Positions 25,228-32,949 of a stretch of 64,000 nt of DNA are shown here, in pieces; within the stretch, counting starts at the first letter, position 1, and each line of letters begins with the position of its first letter. The DNA comes from Eikenella glucosivorans (GTDB lineage Bacteria; Pseudomonadota; Gammaproteobacteria; Burkholderiales; Neisseriaceae), in the NCBI RefSeq assembly GCF_016025525.2, contig NZ_JACSGR010000005.1, forward strand, positions 124,001-188,000. The letters run 5' to 3'. The notes beneath the pieces were generated by a model. The model made no database searches. It saw only the letters and a list, made by a program, of their open reading frames with translations, and was not told where the DNA came from. The translations under genes were made by a program, and so were the position numbers.

Positions 25228-25947
25228 ATGAACAAACTGCAAGACCGAGTTATCCTCATCACCGGCGCTTCCCAAGGCATCGGCGCCGAAGCCGCCCGCG
25301 CCTGCGCCGAAGCCGGCGCCACCGTCGTGTTGGTGGCCAGGCATCAGAAAAAACTGGAAAAAATCTACGACGCCATCGTCTCAGCCGGCTGCCCCGAGCC
25401 CTTTGCCGTCGTGTTCGACCTGCTCGCCGCCGAAGAAAAAGAATACGAACGCCTCGCCCAAGCCGTGGCCGAAGCCACCGGCGGCCGCCTCAACGGTATC
25501 ATCCACAGCGCCGCCTATTTCTACGCCTTATCCCCGCTCGAATTCCAAACCGTGGCCGAATGGGTAAACCAATACCGCATCAACACCGTCGCCCCCATGG
25601 CACTCACCCGCGCCTGCCTGCCCATGCTGCAAGCCGCACCCGATGCCTCCGTTGCCTTCATCGGCGAAAGCCACGGCGAAACCCCGCAGGCCTACTGGGG
25701 CGGCTTCGGCGCCTCCAAAGCCGCATTAAATTACCTCTGCAAAGTCGCCGCCGACGAATGGGCGCGTTTCCCCAATCTGCGCGCCAACGTGCTTGTGCCC
25801 GGCGCCGTCAACTCCCCCCAGCGCATGAAAACCCACCCCGGCGAATCCCGCAACGACCGCAAGGAACCCAGCGAGCTCGCCCCCGATTTCGTCTATTGGA
25901 TGAGCGAAGACAGCAAAGGACGCAGCGGCGAAATCGTGTATCTGTAA
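25228..25947 (+). CDS. Short-chain dehydrogenase/reductase (YciK-like) with Tyr-to-Phe change at the active site
   Basis: 239 residues. The Rossmann motif is ITGASQGIGAEAARACAE (about 12-29). The region of the catalytic Tyr-x3-Lys reads YWGGFGASKAALNYL (about 160-174): the residue four before Lys is Phe, although a Tyr lies four residues further upstream. PGAVNSPQRMKTHPGESR and the C-terminus YWMSEDSKGRSGEIVYL match YciK-type proteins of Proteobacteria. If the Phe is genuine, ordinary SDR catalysis is doubtful and the protein may act as a binder or use an altered mechanism. Confidence 0.82.
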   Translation: MNKLQDRVILITGASQGIGAEAARACAEAGATVVLVARHQKKLEKIYDAIVSAGCPEPFAVVFDLLAAEEKEYERLAQAVAEATGGRLNGIIHSAAYFYALSPLEFQTVAEWVNQYRINTVAPMALTRACLPMLQAAPDASVAFIGESHGETPQAYWGGFGASKAALNYLCKVAADEWARFPNLRANVLVPGAVNSPQRMKTHPGESRNDRKEPSELAPDFVYWMSEDSKGRSGEIVYL

Positions 25948-25978
25948 GCACACCTGCCGATAGCCGGCACCACTCGTT

Positions 25979-26014
25979 TTCAGGTAGCCTCAAACGCACG
26001 GCAGGCTACCTGAA
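25979..26014. terminator. DUS inverted pair after SDR gene
   Basis: TTCAGGTAGCCT (25979-25990) and AGGCTACCTGAA (26003-26014). A second imperfect pair follows, formed by GGCTACCTAAA (about 26040) and an AG-simDUS-type TTCAGGCAGCCT at 26057-26068. Confidence 0.65.
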
Positions 26015-26120
26015 AATTTTTGCCTCTGATCTTCTAAACGGCTACCTAAAAACCCTTTCAGGCAGCCTTTTTGCCTACTGCGCATCCGCTCACTCTTACG
26101 CATCCGCGCACCAAACGGCA

Positions 26121-26157
26121 TAATATCAGCAACTTGTTTCACAATGTGCTGATATTA
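26121..26157. promoter_or_regulatory. Palindromic operator candidate upstream of phage-type regulator
   Basis: TAATATCAGCA (26121-26131) and TGCTGATATTA (26147-26157) are a perfect 11-base inverted repeat with a 15-base spacer. It ends 2 bases before the ATG at 26160. No Shine-Dalgarno sequence is visible, so the repeat may be both operator and occluder of translation initiation. Autoregulation is inferred. Confidence 0.6.
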
Positions 26158-26159
26158 TT

Positions 26160-26489
26160 ATGTTTACCGCTTCGCAATGGCTGGATTTGTACAAGTTTCA
26201 CGCCTGTATCTATTCGGACTACCAATTAGCCAAGAGCTGGCACATACCGGCGACCTACATCAGCCAATACCGGCGAAACCGTTTGCGCCTGCCGCTGGCT
26301 TCAGTACTGGATATTGCGGAGGCGGTAGGAGTCGAACCCTTGGAAATCATTGCCTGTTTGGAATATCCCAGGGCACGGGAGAAACACCGGGAGCGGATCA
26401 GGCGGGCATACTTTGACGCGCTGCTTAAAACCATCGTGCCGAGGATGTCGGCACAATACCGGGGAGGATTCGTGCGGCTTAAACGTTAG
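26160..26489 (+). CDS. Small HTH-type regulator, DUF3693-like (phage-associated)
   Basis: 109 residues. MFTASQWLDLYKFHACIYSD followed by YQLAKSWHIPATYISQYRRN and LRLPLASVLDIAEAVGVEPL fits the DUF3693/Cro-type pattern of regulators from filamentous and other phages. The C-terminus is basic (RAREKHRERIRRAYF). No other phage gene is near. A perfect palindrome covers its start region. It could be the remnant of an integrated phage or a domesticated regulator. Confidence 0.65.
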   Translation: MFTASQWLDLYKFHACIYSDYQLAKSWHIPATYISQYRRNRLRLPLASVLDIAEAVGVEPLEIIACLEYPRAREKHRERIRRAYFDALLKTIVPRMSAQYRGGFVRLKR

Positions 26490-26540
26490 TTCGTATAATG
26501 TATATTATGTAAAATTATATGTTAGGCAGCTATAAAATAG

Positions 26541-26578
26541 AAAAGCCGTCAAACGAGAAAACTAGTTTGACGGCTTTT
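26541..26578. terminator. Bidirectional intrinsic terminator between regulator and trpB
   Basis: AAAAGCCGTCAAAC (26541-26554) and GTTTGACGGCTTTT (26565-26578) form a perfect 14-bp stem with A and U tracts on both sides. It serves the plus-strand regulator and minus-strand trpB. Unlike most terminators here it contains no DUS. Confidence 0.85.
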
Positions 26579-26636
26579 GCTTTGTGGCAGATTAAATACT
26601 GGCTTGAAAATGTACCGCTGCCCTGTTTTTGCTGGA

Positions 26637-27845
26637 TTATTCCAAGCCGAGTTTTTCCAGCGCGAAATCGATGTCTTTGTCGCCGCGACCGGAGAGGTTG
26701 ACCAGTAGACGTTTATTACTGTCGAGCTCGGAGGCACGGCGTAAGGCGTAGGCCACGGCGTGGGCGGATTCGAACGCGGGGATGATGCCTTCTTCGCGCG
26801 ACAAAGTGAGGAAGGCGGCGAGGCATTCGTCGTCGGTGGCAGTTTCGTAGCGGCCGCGGCCGATGTCTTTCAGATAGCAGTGCTGCGGGCCTACACCGGG
26901 ATAATCGAGGCCGGAGGCGATGGAATGCACGGCGGCGGGCGTGCCGTCTTCATTTTGCAGGTAGTAGCAGTTGAAGCCTTGGATATTGCCGAATTTGCCT
27001 TTGCTCATGGTGGCGGCGTGGCGGCCGGGTTTGTCGAGGCCTTCGCCGGCAGGTTCGACGCCGACCAAGGCGACTTGTTGGTCGTCGATAAAGGCGTTGA
27101 ACAGGCCGATGGCGTTGGAGCCGCCGCCCACGCAGGCGATGACTTCATCCGGCAAACCGCCCTGCTCCCGCTGGAATTGTTCGCGCGCTTCATGGCCAAC
27201 GATGCTTTGGAAATAGGCCACCATTTCGGGATACGGCGCGGGGCCGACCACGGAGCCGATGGCAAATATGCTGCTGTCGATTTGCTCGAGATAAGCAGCG
27301 AAGGCGCTGTCTACGGCTTCTTTGAGCGTGCCGGCGCCGGCGGATACGGGTACGAGTTTGGCGCCGAGGATTTTCATGCGCGATACGTTGGGGTGCTCTT
27401 TGGCGATGTCGACTACGCCCATGTGGATTTCGCACTCGAGTCCGAGTAAGGCGGCGGCGGTGGCGAGCGCTACGCCGTGCTGGCCGGCGCCGGTTTCGGC
27501 GATAACTTTTTTCTTGCCGAGCTTTTTGGCCAGCAAGACTTCGCCGATGCAGTGGTTGATTTTGTGGGCGCCGGTGTGGTTGAGGTCTTCGCGTTTGAGG
27601 AAGATTTGGGCGCCGCGCCGGGAGAGTGTGCGGGCGTGGTAGATGGGGCTGGGGCGGCCGACGTAGGTGGCTTGCAGGCGTTTCATTTCGCGGATGAAAT
27701 CGGCATCTCGGATGATGCTGTGGAAGCCGGCTTCGAGTTCGGCAAGGGCTTGCGCGAGGGCGGGATGGCCGATGCGGCCGCCGTGTTGGCCGAAGTTGCC
27801 TTGGCCGTCGGGGAGGACGAGGGGGTTGAGGTGCTCTTGGGGCAT
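26637..27845 (-). CDS. trpB: Tryptophan synthase beta chain
   Basis: 402 residues; AGGAGAAAACC precedes the ATG on the minus strand. It joins indole and serine using PLP. The PLP lysine lies in HTGAHKINHCIGEV (about 83-96) and the phosphate-binding loop in CVGGGSNAIG (about 231-240). The N-terminus PDGQGNFGQHGGRI is typical. trpA is not adjacent and lies outside this window, if present. Confidence 0.96.
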   Translation of the reverse strand: MPQEHLNPLVLPDGQGNFGQHGGRIGHPALAQALAELEAGFHSIIRDADFIREMKRLQATYVGRPSPIYHARTLSRRGAQIFLKREDLNHTGAHKINHCIGEVLLAKKLGKKKVIAETGAGQHGVALATAAALLGLECEIHMGVVDIAKEHPNVSRMKILGAKLVPVSAGAGTLKEAVDSAFAAYLEQIDSSIFAIGSVVGPAPYPEMVAYFQSIVGHEAREQFQREQGGLPDEVIACVGGGSNAIGLFNAFIDDQQVALVGVEPAGEGLDKPGRHAATMSKGKFGNIQGFNCYYLQNEDGTPAAVHSIASGLDYPGVGPQHCYLKDIGRGRYETATDDECLAAFLTLSREEGIIPAFESAHAVAYALRRASELDSNKRLLVNLSGRGDKDIDFALEKLGLE

Positions 27846-27926
27846 GGTTTTCTCCTTTTTGGGTTGGATGGGATGGTTTCAGGTAGCCTTAATCTTGAAC
27901 TATCTGAAAATAGTGGTTATTTGTTT

Positions 27927-27964
27927 TTCAGGTAGCCTTTCAGTACGGCATGAGGCTACCTGAA
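27927..27964. terminator. DUS inverted pair after queA
   Basis: TTCAGGTAGCCT (27927-27938) and AGGCTACCTGAA (27953-27964), 27 bases past the queA stop. Another single DUS (27878-27889) lies nearer trpB. Confidence 0.65.
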
Positions 27965-27990
27965 AAACGGATTGGCTTCCAGCCGGCTGT

Positions 27991-29022
27991 TCAAATGGCT
28001 TCGGTGCGGGTGAGCAGCATGGCGTCGCCGTAGCTGAAGAAGCGGTATTGCTGTTCGATGGCGTGGCGGTAGGCGGCGCGGATGTGTTCGATGCCGGAAA
28101 AGGCGCTCACAAGCATCAGCAGGGTGGATTTGGGCAGGTGGAAGTTGGTGATCAGGCCGTCGGCTACCTGAAAACGGTAGCCGGGGGTGATGAAGATGTC
28201 GGTGTCGCCGGCGCCGGCTTGCAGGCAGCCGCTTTGGGCGGCGGCTTCGAGGCTGCGCATGGAGGTGGTGCCGACTGCCCACACGCGTTTGCCGCGCGCT
28301 TTGGTTTCTGCTATGGCTTCAACAGTTTGGGCGGGAATGTTGTACCATTCTTTGTGCATTTTGTGTTCGGCGATGTTTTCGCTGCGCACGGGCTGGAAAG
28401 TGCCGGCGCCGACGTGGAGGGTAACTTCGGCGCGGCGGATGCCTTTTTCTTGCAATGCGGCGAGCAGCTCGGGGGTGAAATGCAGGCCGGCGGTGGGGGC
28501 GGCTACGGCGCCTTGGTGTTTGGCGTAGACGGTTTGGTAGCGTTCGTCGTCGTCGGTGTTGGCGTCGCGTTCGATATAGGGTGGCAGGGGCAGGCGGCCG
28601 GTTTGTTCAAGGATTTGATACACATTGAGGCTACCTGAAAATTGCAGGCGGAAAAGTTCGCCTTGGCGCTCTTGCATGTGGGCTTGGATGCCACCGTTAA
28701 ACTGCAAAATGCTGCCGGGCTTGGGCGATTTGGAGGAGCGGATGTGCGCTAGGGCGGTGTGTTCGCCTTCCACGCGCTCAATCAGGGCTTCGATGCGCCC
28801 GCCGCTGGCTTTATGCCCGAACAGGCGGGCTTTCATGACTTTGGTGTTGTTGAACACGAGCAGGTCGCCGGTTCCGAGCAGCCCGGGCAGCTCGCTAAAC
28901 TGCCTGTCTTGCAGGGGATGGCCGGGGCGGGCGTCGAGCAGGCGGCTGCTGCCGCGCGTGGCGGGCGGCTGTTGGGCGATGAGGTGTTCGGGCAGGTGGA
29001 AATCGAAATCGGCAAGCTGCAT
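27991..29022 (-). CDS. queA: S-adenosylmethionine:tRNA ribosyltransferase-isomerase
   Basis: 343 residues from ATG 29022 (MQLADFDFHLPEHLIAQ), the conserved start; two upstream in-frame ATGs give 11- and 17-residue extensions with no support. QueA transfers the ribosyl part of SAM to preQ1 in tRNA during queuosine synthesis. Conserved blocks include DLLVFNNTKVMKARLFGHK, GAVAAPTAGLHFTPELL and TSMRSLE. Two DUSs occur in frame (about 28628 and 28158). Confidence 0.95.
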   Translation of the reverse strand: MQLADFDFHLPEHLIAQQPPATRGSSRLLDARPGHPLQDRQFSELPGLLGTGDLLVFNNTKVMKARLFGHKASGGRIEALIERVEGEHTALAHIRSSKSPKPGSILQFNGGIQAHMQERQGELFRLQFSGSLNVYQILEQTGRLPLPPYIERDANTDDDERYQTVYAKHQGAVAAPTAGLHFTPELLAALQEKGIRRAEVTLHVGAGTFQPVRSENIAEHKMHKEWYNIPAQTVEAIAETKARGKRVWAVGTTSMRSLEAAAQSGCLQAGAGDTDIFITPGYRFQVADGLITNFHLPKSTLLMLVSAFSGIEHIRAAYRHAIEQQYRFFSYGDAMLLTRTEAI

Positions 29023-29099
29023 GGTGCGCTCGGGCGGGAAGGGAAAGGGTGGCATTATATAACCATTCGGCATACCGTATCCGCATTTAAAACGGCTAA

Positions 29100-29137
29100 A
29101 GGCTACCTGAAAAACCGTTTTGCTTTTCAGGTAGCCT
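29100..29137. terminator. DUS inverted pair in the queA/AsmA divergent spacer
   Basis: AGGCTACCTGAA (29100-29111) and TTCAGGTAGCCT (29126-29137). It lies between two divergent genes, where a terminator is not expected; here it may serve only uptake. Confidence 0.5.
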
Positions 29138-29252
29138 CCACCTATCGCACCGCCCTGCCCGACCGTTCTGCAAAAATCGGCTAAAATCCTTGCCAGACAG
29201 GCTTAAAGCGGCTACCTTTCGGCTGGTTTGGTTCCCCGTGCGCGACGTTTTG

Positions 29253-31391
29253 ATGATTAAACTGCTCTACTCCGGCAAATTTTGGCTGAAAACGATGTGT
29301 TTCGGCCTGCTTGTGCCGCTGTTGTTGTGGCTGGGCGCGCATTTCGGGCTGAAACACCTGTTTAGCGAGGCGCACATCCGCCAAACCGCCAATACCGTGC
29401 TGGCCGGCAGCGGCAGGCAGTTTGCATTCGACGGTGGGCAAATCGAGCGCGGCTGGTTCCCCTATCCTTACGTGGTGCTGCACCAAGTGGGCCTCACCCG
29501 GCCGCAAAACCAAGGGCCGGCGCTGAATGCCGAAACCGTGCGCCTTTCCTTCGGCTGGTCAGCCTTATGGGGCGACACCGACATCCGCAGCCTGAGCCTG
29601 AACGGTGCCACCGTATTTGTGCAGCGACTGGACGGCGGGCGCTGGGAAGTGGCCGGCTTCACTTCCGGCGAGGCCGGCAACCACACCCTGCCCCAGCGCA
29701 TCGAACTCGACAACAGCAACCTGCGCATCCAATACGGCGAACAAAAACAATCCCTGCGCCAAGTATCCGGTTTCATCGACCGCGGCGACGGCAATTTCGA
29801 CCTTGCTGCCAGCCTGTTTGCCCCGCAGGAATACCGCCTGCAGGCCGCAGGCAGCTACGACGGCAGTCACATCGAGCAGCTCCAAGCCAGCCTCGCCGGT
29901 TTCCTGCCCGGAGGCCAATCCTTCACCGCCTCCTGGCAAGGCAACGCCGACTACGCCGCCGAACAAAGCCGCCTCAACACCAAAGAAGGCCGGCTCAACA
30001 TGCAGATTCCCGGCTGGGCGCTCAATATAGAAGGTAACACACGCAATTGGCAGCTTTCCCCCACCGGCGCCGTCCTACCCGAAACCCACATCGTTTTCAC
30101 CACCGAGCAGCCCGAATCCGGCCAAGACGCTCCCGCCCTGCTCCATTCCGGCAGCGGCAGCATCAACAAAGCCTCCTACCAAAACCGTACCCTCGAAATC
30201 GGCGGCTTCCAAATCAGCGGCACCTTTGAGCAAAACGGCGCCAACAGCAGCTACAGCGCCAACGGCCGCCTCAAAGCCGAGCCCGGCAGCTTCCAAGCCG
30301 ACAACCTCTTTCTCAACACCCGCCACACCGCCGCCCCCAACAGCATGCCCTCATGGGTCGGGCAATGGAGCGGCAGCATCTCCGGCAAAGCCGGCAGCTG
30401 GCAGGCACAGCTGCAAGGCAGCCTCGACAACAACGAAGGCTACCTGAAAATATCAGGCCGCCCCGGCGAACAAGGCTACAGCATCGACGCCGAAGCCAAA
30501 CTCGCCAAACTCGCCCTCGGCGAATACCTCCCCGGCAGCAGCGACGGCGCCGAGAACTCCGACCCCCTGTGGCTGCGCTACTGGCCGCAAGCCCTGCGCG
30601 ACCGCCAAATCAAGCTCGCCCTCGACATCGGCAGCCTCGAAGGCTCCGGCCTGCAAATCCAAAACTTCCATTCCACCCTCCGGCTCGACGCCGACCAACT
30701 GCGCGCCGACGACATCCGCATGCAGCTCTACGACGGCCAAGCCACCGGCAGCGCCGTCCTCCATGCCGGCAACCGCCCCAAATGGCAGGCCATCCTCAAC
30801 TTTAACAACATCCAAATCAAACCCCTCCTGCAAGACGCCTTCCGCTTCAACCACCTCAGCGGTCACGGCAATGCCGCCTTCCAAATCAGTGCAGAAGGCC
30901 TCAAACGCAGCGAATGGCACACCACCCTCGCCGGCGAAGGGCGCATCATGCTCGACAACGGTGCCTGGCAAGGGATCAACCTCGCCAAGCTCCTCAACCA
31001 ACCCGCTCCCCTCCACGCCCAGAGCCTCATCCGCTACAACGCCGAAAGCAGCACCCCCTTCCGCCACTTCAGCATCGAAGCCCGCGTAGAAAACGGCATC
31101 GGTACCACCCCCCGCCTCAGCCTGCAAAGCGACAGCCTCAACCTCAGCGGCCAAGGCAGCTTCGACATCCGCAACAACTCCCTCAACTACGCCGTCCTCG
31201 CCAGCGCCGGCCGCAACCTCTGGCTTCCCCTCAAAATCAACGGCAGCATCAGCCGCCCCAGCTTCGCCCTCGACTACCAGCGCATCACCAGCAACCTGCA
31301 AACCCCCGAGCAAAAACAGCGTGCCCTGCAAGACGTGTTGCAACAGCAATGGCAATGGATACAGAACCTGCCCGAAAACACCCAACCATGA
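29253..31391 (+). CDS. AsmA-family protein
   Basis: 712 residues. ATG at MIKLLYSGKFWLK leads directly into one N-terminal membrane span (TMCFGLLVPLLLWLGAHFGL). The rest is a long beta-rich, periplasmic AsmA region: an N-terminal unit with RLSFGWSALWGDTDIRSLSL and the C-terminal AsmA_2 block HLSGHGNAAFQISAEG, GSFDIRNNSLNYAVLASAG. AsmA-like proteins bridge inner and outer membranes in lipid trafficking. An in-frame DUS is read GYLK at about 30438. The last bases overlap the next gene by 4. Confidence 0.85.
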   Translation: MIKLLYSGKFWLKTMCFGLLVPLLLWLGAHFGLKHLFSEAHIRQTANTVLAGSGRQFAFDGGQIERGWFPYPYVVLHQVGLTRPQNQGPALNAETVRLSFGWSALWGDTDIRSLSLNGATVFVQRLDGGRWEVAGFTSGEAGNHTLPQRIELDNSNLRIQYGEQKQSLRQVSGFIDRGDGNFDLAASLFAPQEYRLQAAGSYDGSHIEQLQASLAGFLPGGQSFTASWQGNADYAAEQSRLNTKEGRLNMQIPGWALNIEGNTRNWQLSPTGAVLPETHIVFTTEQPESGQDAPALLHSGSGSINKASYQNRTLEIGGFQISGTFEQNGANSSYSANGRLKAEPGSFQADNLFLNTRHTAAPNSMPSWVGQWSGSISGKAGSWQAQLQGSLDNNEGYLKISGRPGEQGYSIDAEAKLAKLALGEYLPGSSDGAENSDPLWLRYWPQALRDRQIKLALDIGSLEGSGLQIQNFHSTLRLDADQLRADDIRMQLYDGQATGSAVLHAGNRPKWQAILNFNNIQIKPLLQDAFRFNHLSGHGNAAFQISAEGLKRSEWHTTLAGEGRIMLDNGAWQGINLAKLLNQPAPLHAQSLIRYNAESSTPFRHFSIEARVENGIGTTPRLSLQSDSLNLSGQGSFDIRNNSLNYAVLASAGRNLWLPLKINGSISRPSFALDYQRITSNLQTPEQKQRALQDVLQQQWQWIQNLPENTQP

Positions 31392-32941
31392 CCCCCGCCC
31401 TTATCTGGCAAAGTATCCCCACCGAGCAGGAACTTGCCGCCGCCCTCCCCCCGCATCCCCAAGCCGCCTGCGTTTTCCTCAGCGATGATTTTTCAGGTAG
31501 CCTCAATCAGCCCGGCAAAGGCTACCTGAAAACCTGCGCCGCCCCCGCCGCCAACTTCATCCCCGCGCACACCAACCCGCTGCAACGCGACCTCTACCTG
31601 CTGCCCACCGCCGCCGCCGGAGCATTGCAGCAATACGGCTTCGGCGCATTGCTCTGGCAAAACCGCCCGCCCGTGCCGCAGCAGCCGAGCCCGGCCAAAC
31701 CCTGGCAAATCGCCCCGCCGCCCCTGCCGATCGGGCGCGTGCTGATTATCGGCGGCGGCATAGCCGGTGCCGCCACCGCCCACGCCCTCGCCCGCCGCGG
31801 CATCGAAAGCCTGATCCTCGAACAAGAAGCGCAGCCCGCCCGCGCCGGCTCCGGCAACCGCCAAGGCCTGCTCTACGCCAAAATCTCCGCCCACCCCACC
31901 CTGCAAACCCGCCTCCTGCTCGGCAGCTACGGCTACAGCCGCCGCCTGCTCGAACACGCCCTGCCAAACAGCCCCGATTGGCAGGCCTGCGGCGTATTGC
32001 ACCTCAACCACAATCAAAGCGAAACCCGTCGCAACCGCCAGCTGGCGGAGCAAAGCGCCAACCGCCATCTGTATCGCGCCGCCGATGCCGCAGAAGCCGC
32101 CGCGCTGGCCGGCATCCCGCTGGGCGGGCAAAGCGGCCTGTTCTGGCCGCAAGGCGCGTGGCTGAACCCGCCCGCCTTCGCCGCCGCCCTGCTTAATAAC
32201 CCATATATCCGCCTGCTCACCCGCCACCGCCTCACCGGACTGCAGCGCCGCGGCAGCGAATGGTTGCTCAGCGCCGATACCCCGCAAGGCAGGCAAACAT
32301 TTTCAGGTAGCCACATCATATTCTGCTGCGGCGCCGAGCAATTGACCGATATTTTGCCCGAAGCCCTGCCGCTGCAATTCATCCGTGGCCAAACCAGCCT
32401 GGCCGACGCCTCGCCCTTCAGCCGCCGCCTGAGTTGCGCCCTGAGTGCCGACGGCTACATTTCGCCCGAATACCTCGGCCAGCACTGCTTCGGCGCCAGC
32501 TTCGTGCCCAATAGTTCCAGCAGTGTGCTCCTCCCCGCGGAAGACAACGCCAACCGAGCCAAGCTGGCGCAACTCTCGCCTGAACTGGCCACCGCCCTGC
32601 CGCACTATCATTCCGGCCACGCCGCCGTGCGCGCCGATTGCTACGACCACCTGCCCGCCGTTGGCGCGTTGGGTGATTGGGCAGCCATGCGTCTGCAATA
32701 CGCCAAACTGGCGCATGACAAAAACTACCGCCTGCCCGCGCAGCCCTGCCCCCATCTGCCCGGCCTGTTTGTGAACAGCGGGCACGGCAGCCGCGGCCTC
32801 GCCACCGCGCCCTTGTGCGGCGAACTCGTTGCCGCACAAATGCTCGGGCAGCCGCTGCCTGCCGAGCCGGAAGTGGCCGCCGCGCTCGCGCCCAACCGCC
32901 TGCTGATCCGCCAAATCATCCACCGCCAAACCGTTTCTTAA
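31388..32941 (+). CDS. mnmC: MnmC-type FAD-dependent tRNA-modification oxidoreductase lacking the methyltransferase domain
   Basis: 517 residues, translationally coupled to the AsmA gene (ATGA). The FAD Rossmann motif is VLIIGGGIAGAATAHALARR (about 118-137). GSGNRQGLLYAKISAHP, CGVLHLNHN, FIRGQTS and the C-terminal VNSGHGSRGLATAPLCGEL match the oxidase half (MnmC2) that converts cmnm5s2U34 to nm5s2U34. Full MnmC is about 660 residues with an N-terminal methyltransferase. Here only about 115 residues precede the FAD motif and no SAM-binding motif is seen, so methylation must be done elsewhere or not at all. A DUS inverted pair (31492-31530) lies in frame in that N-terminal part. Confidence 0.8.
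   Translation: MTPALIWQSIPTEQELAAALPPHPQAACVFLSDDFSGSLNQPGKGYLKTCAAPAANFIPAHTNPLQRDLYLLPTAAAGALQQYGFGALLWQNRPPVPQQPSPAKPWQIAPPPLPIGRVLIIGGGIAGAATAHALARRGIESLILEQEAQPARAGSGNRQGLLYAKISAHPTLQTRLLLGSYGYSRRLLEHALPNSPDWQACGVLHLNHNQSETRRNRQLAEQSANRHLYRAADAAEAAALAGIPLGGQSGLFWPQGAWLNPPAFAAALLNNPYIRLLTRHRLTGLQRRGSEWLLSADTPQGRQTFSGSHIIFCCGAEQLTDILPEALPLQFIRGQTSLADASPFSRRLSCALSADGYISPEYLGQHCFGASFVPNSSSSVLLPAEDNANRAKLAQLSPELATALPHYHSGHAAVRADCYDHLPAVGALGDWAAMRLQYAKLAHDKNYRLPAQPCPHLPGLFVNSGHGSRGLATAPLCGELVAAQMLGQPLPAEPEVAAALAPNRLLIRQIIHRQTVS
31492..31530. other. In-frame DUS inverted pair inside mnmC
   Basis: TTCAGGTAGCCT (31492-31503) and AGGCTACCTGAA (31519-31530) are translated as FSGSL and KGYLKT. It has the same arrangement as the intergenic terminators but sits within coding sequence. 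Confidence 0.8.
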
Positions 32942-32949
32942 TCCAGCCC

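Noticed and set aside
26160..26489. Prophage or filamentous phage locus
   Set aside because: Only the regulator is phage-like; neighbours are trpB and an SDR gene, and no coat, replication or integrase gene is visible.
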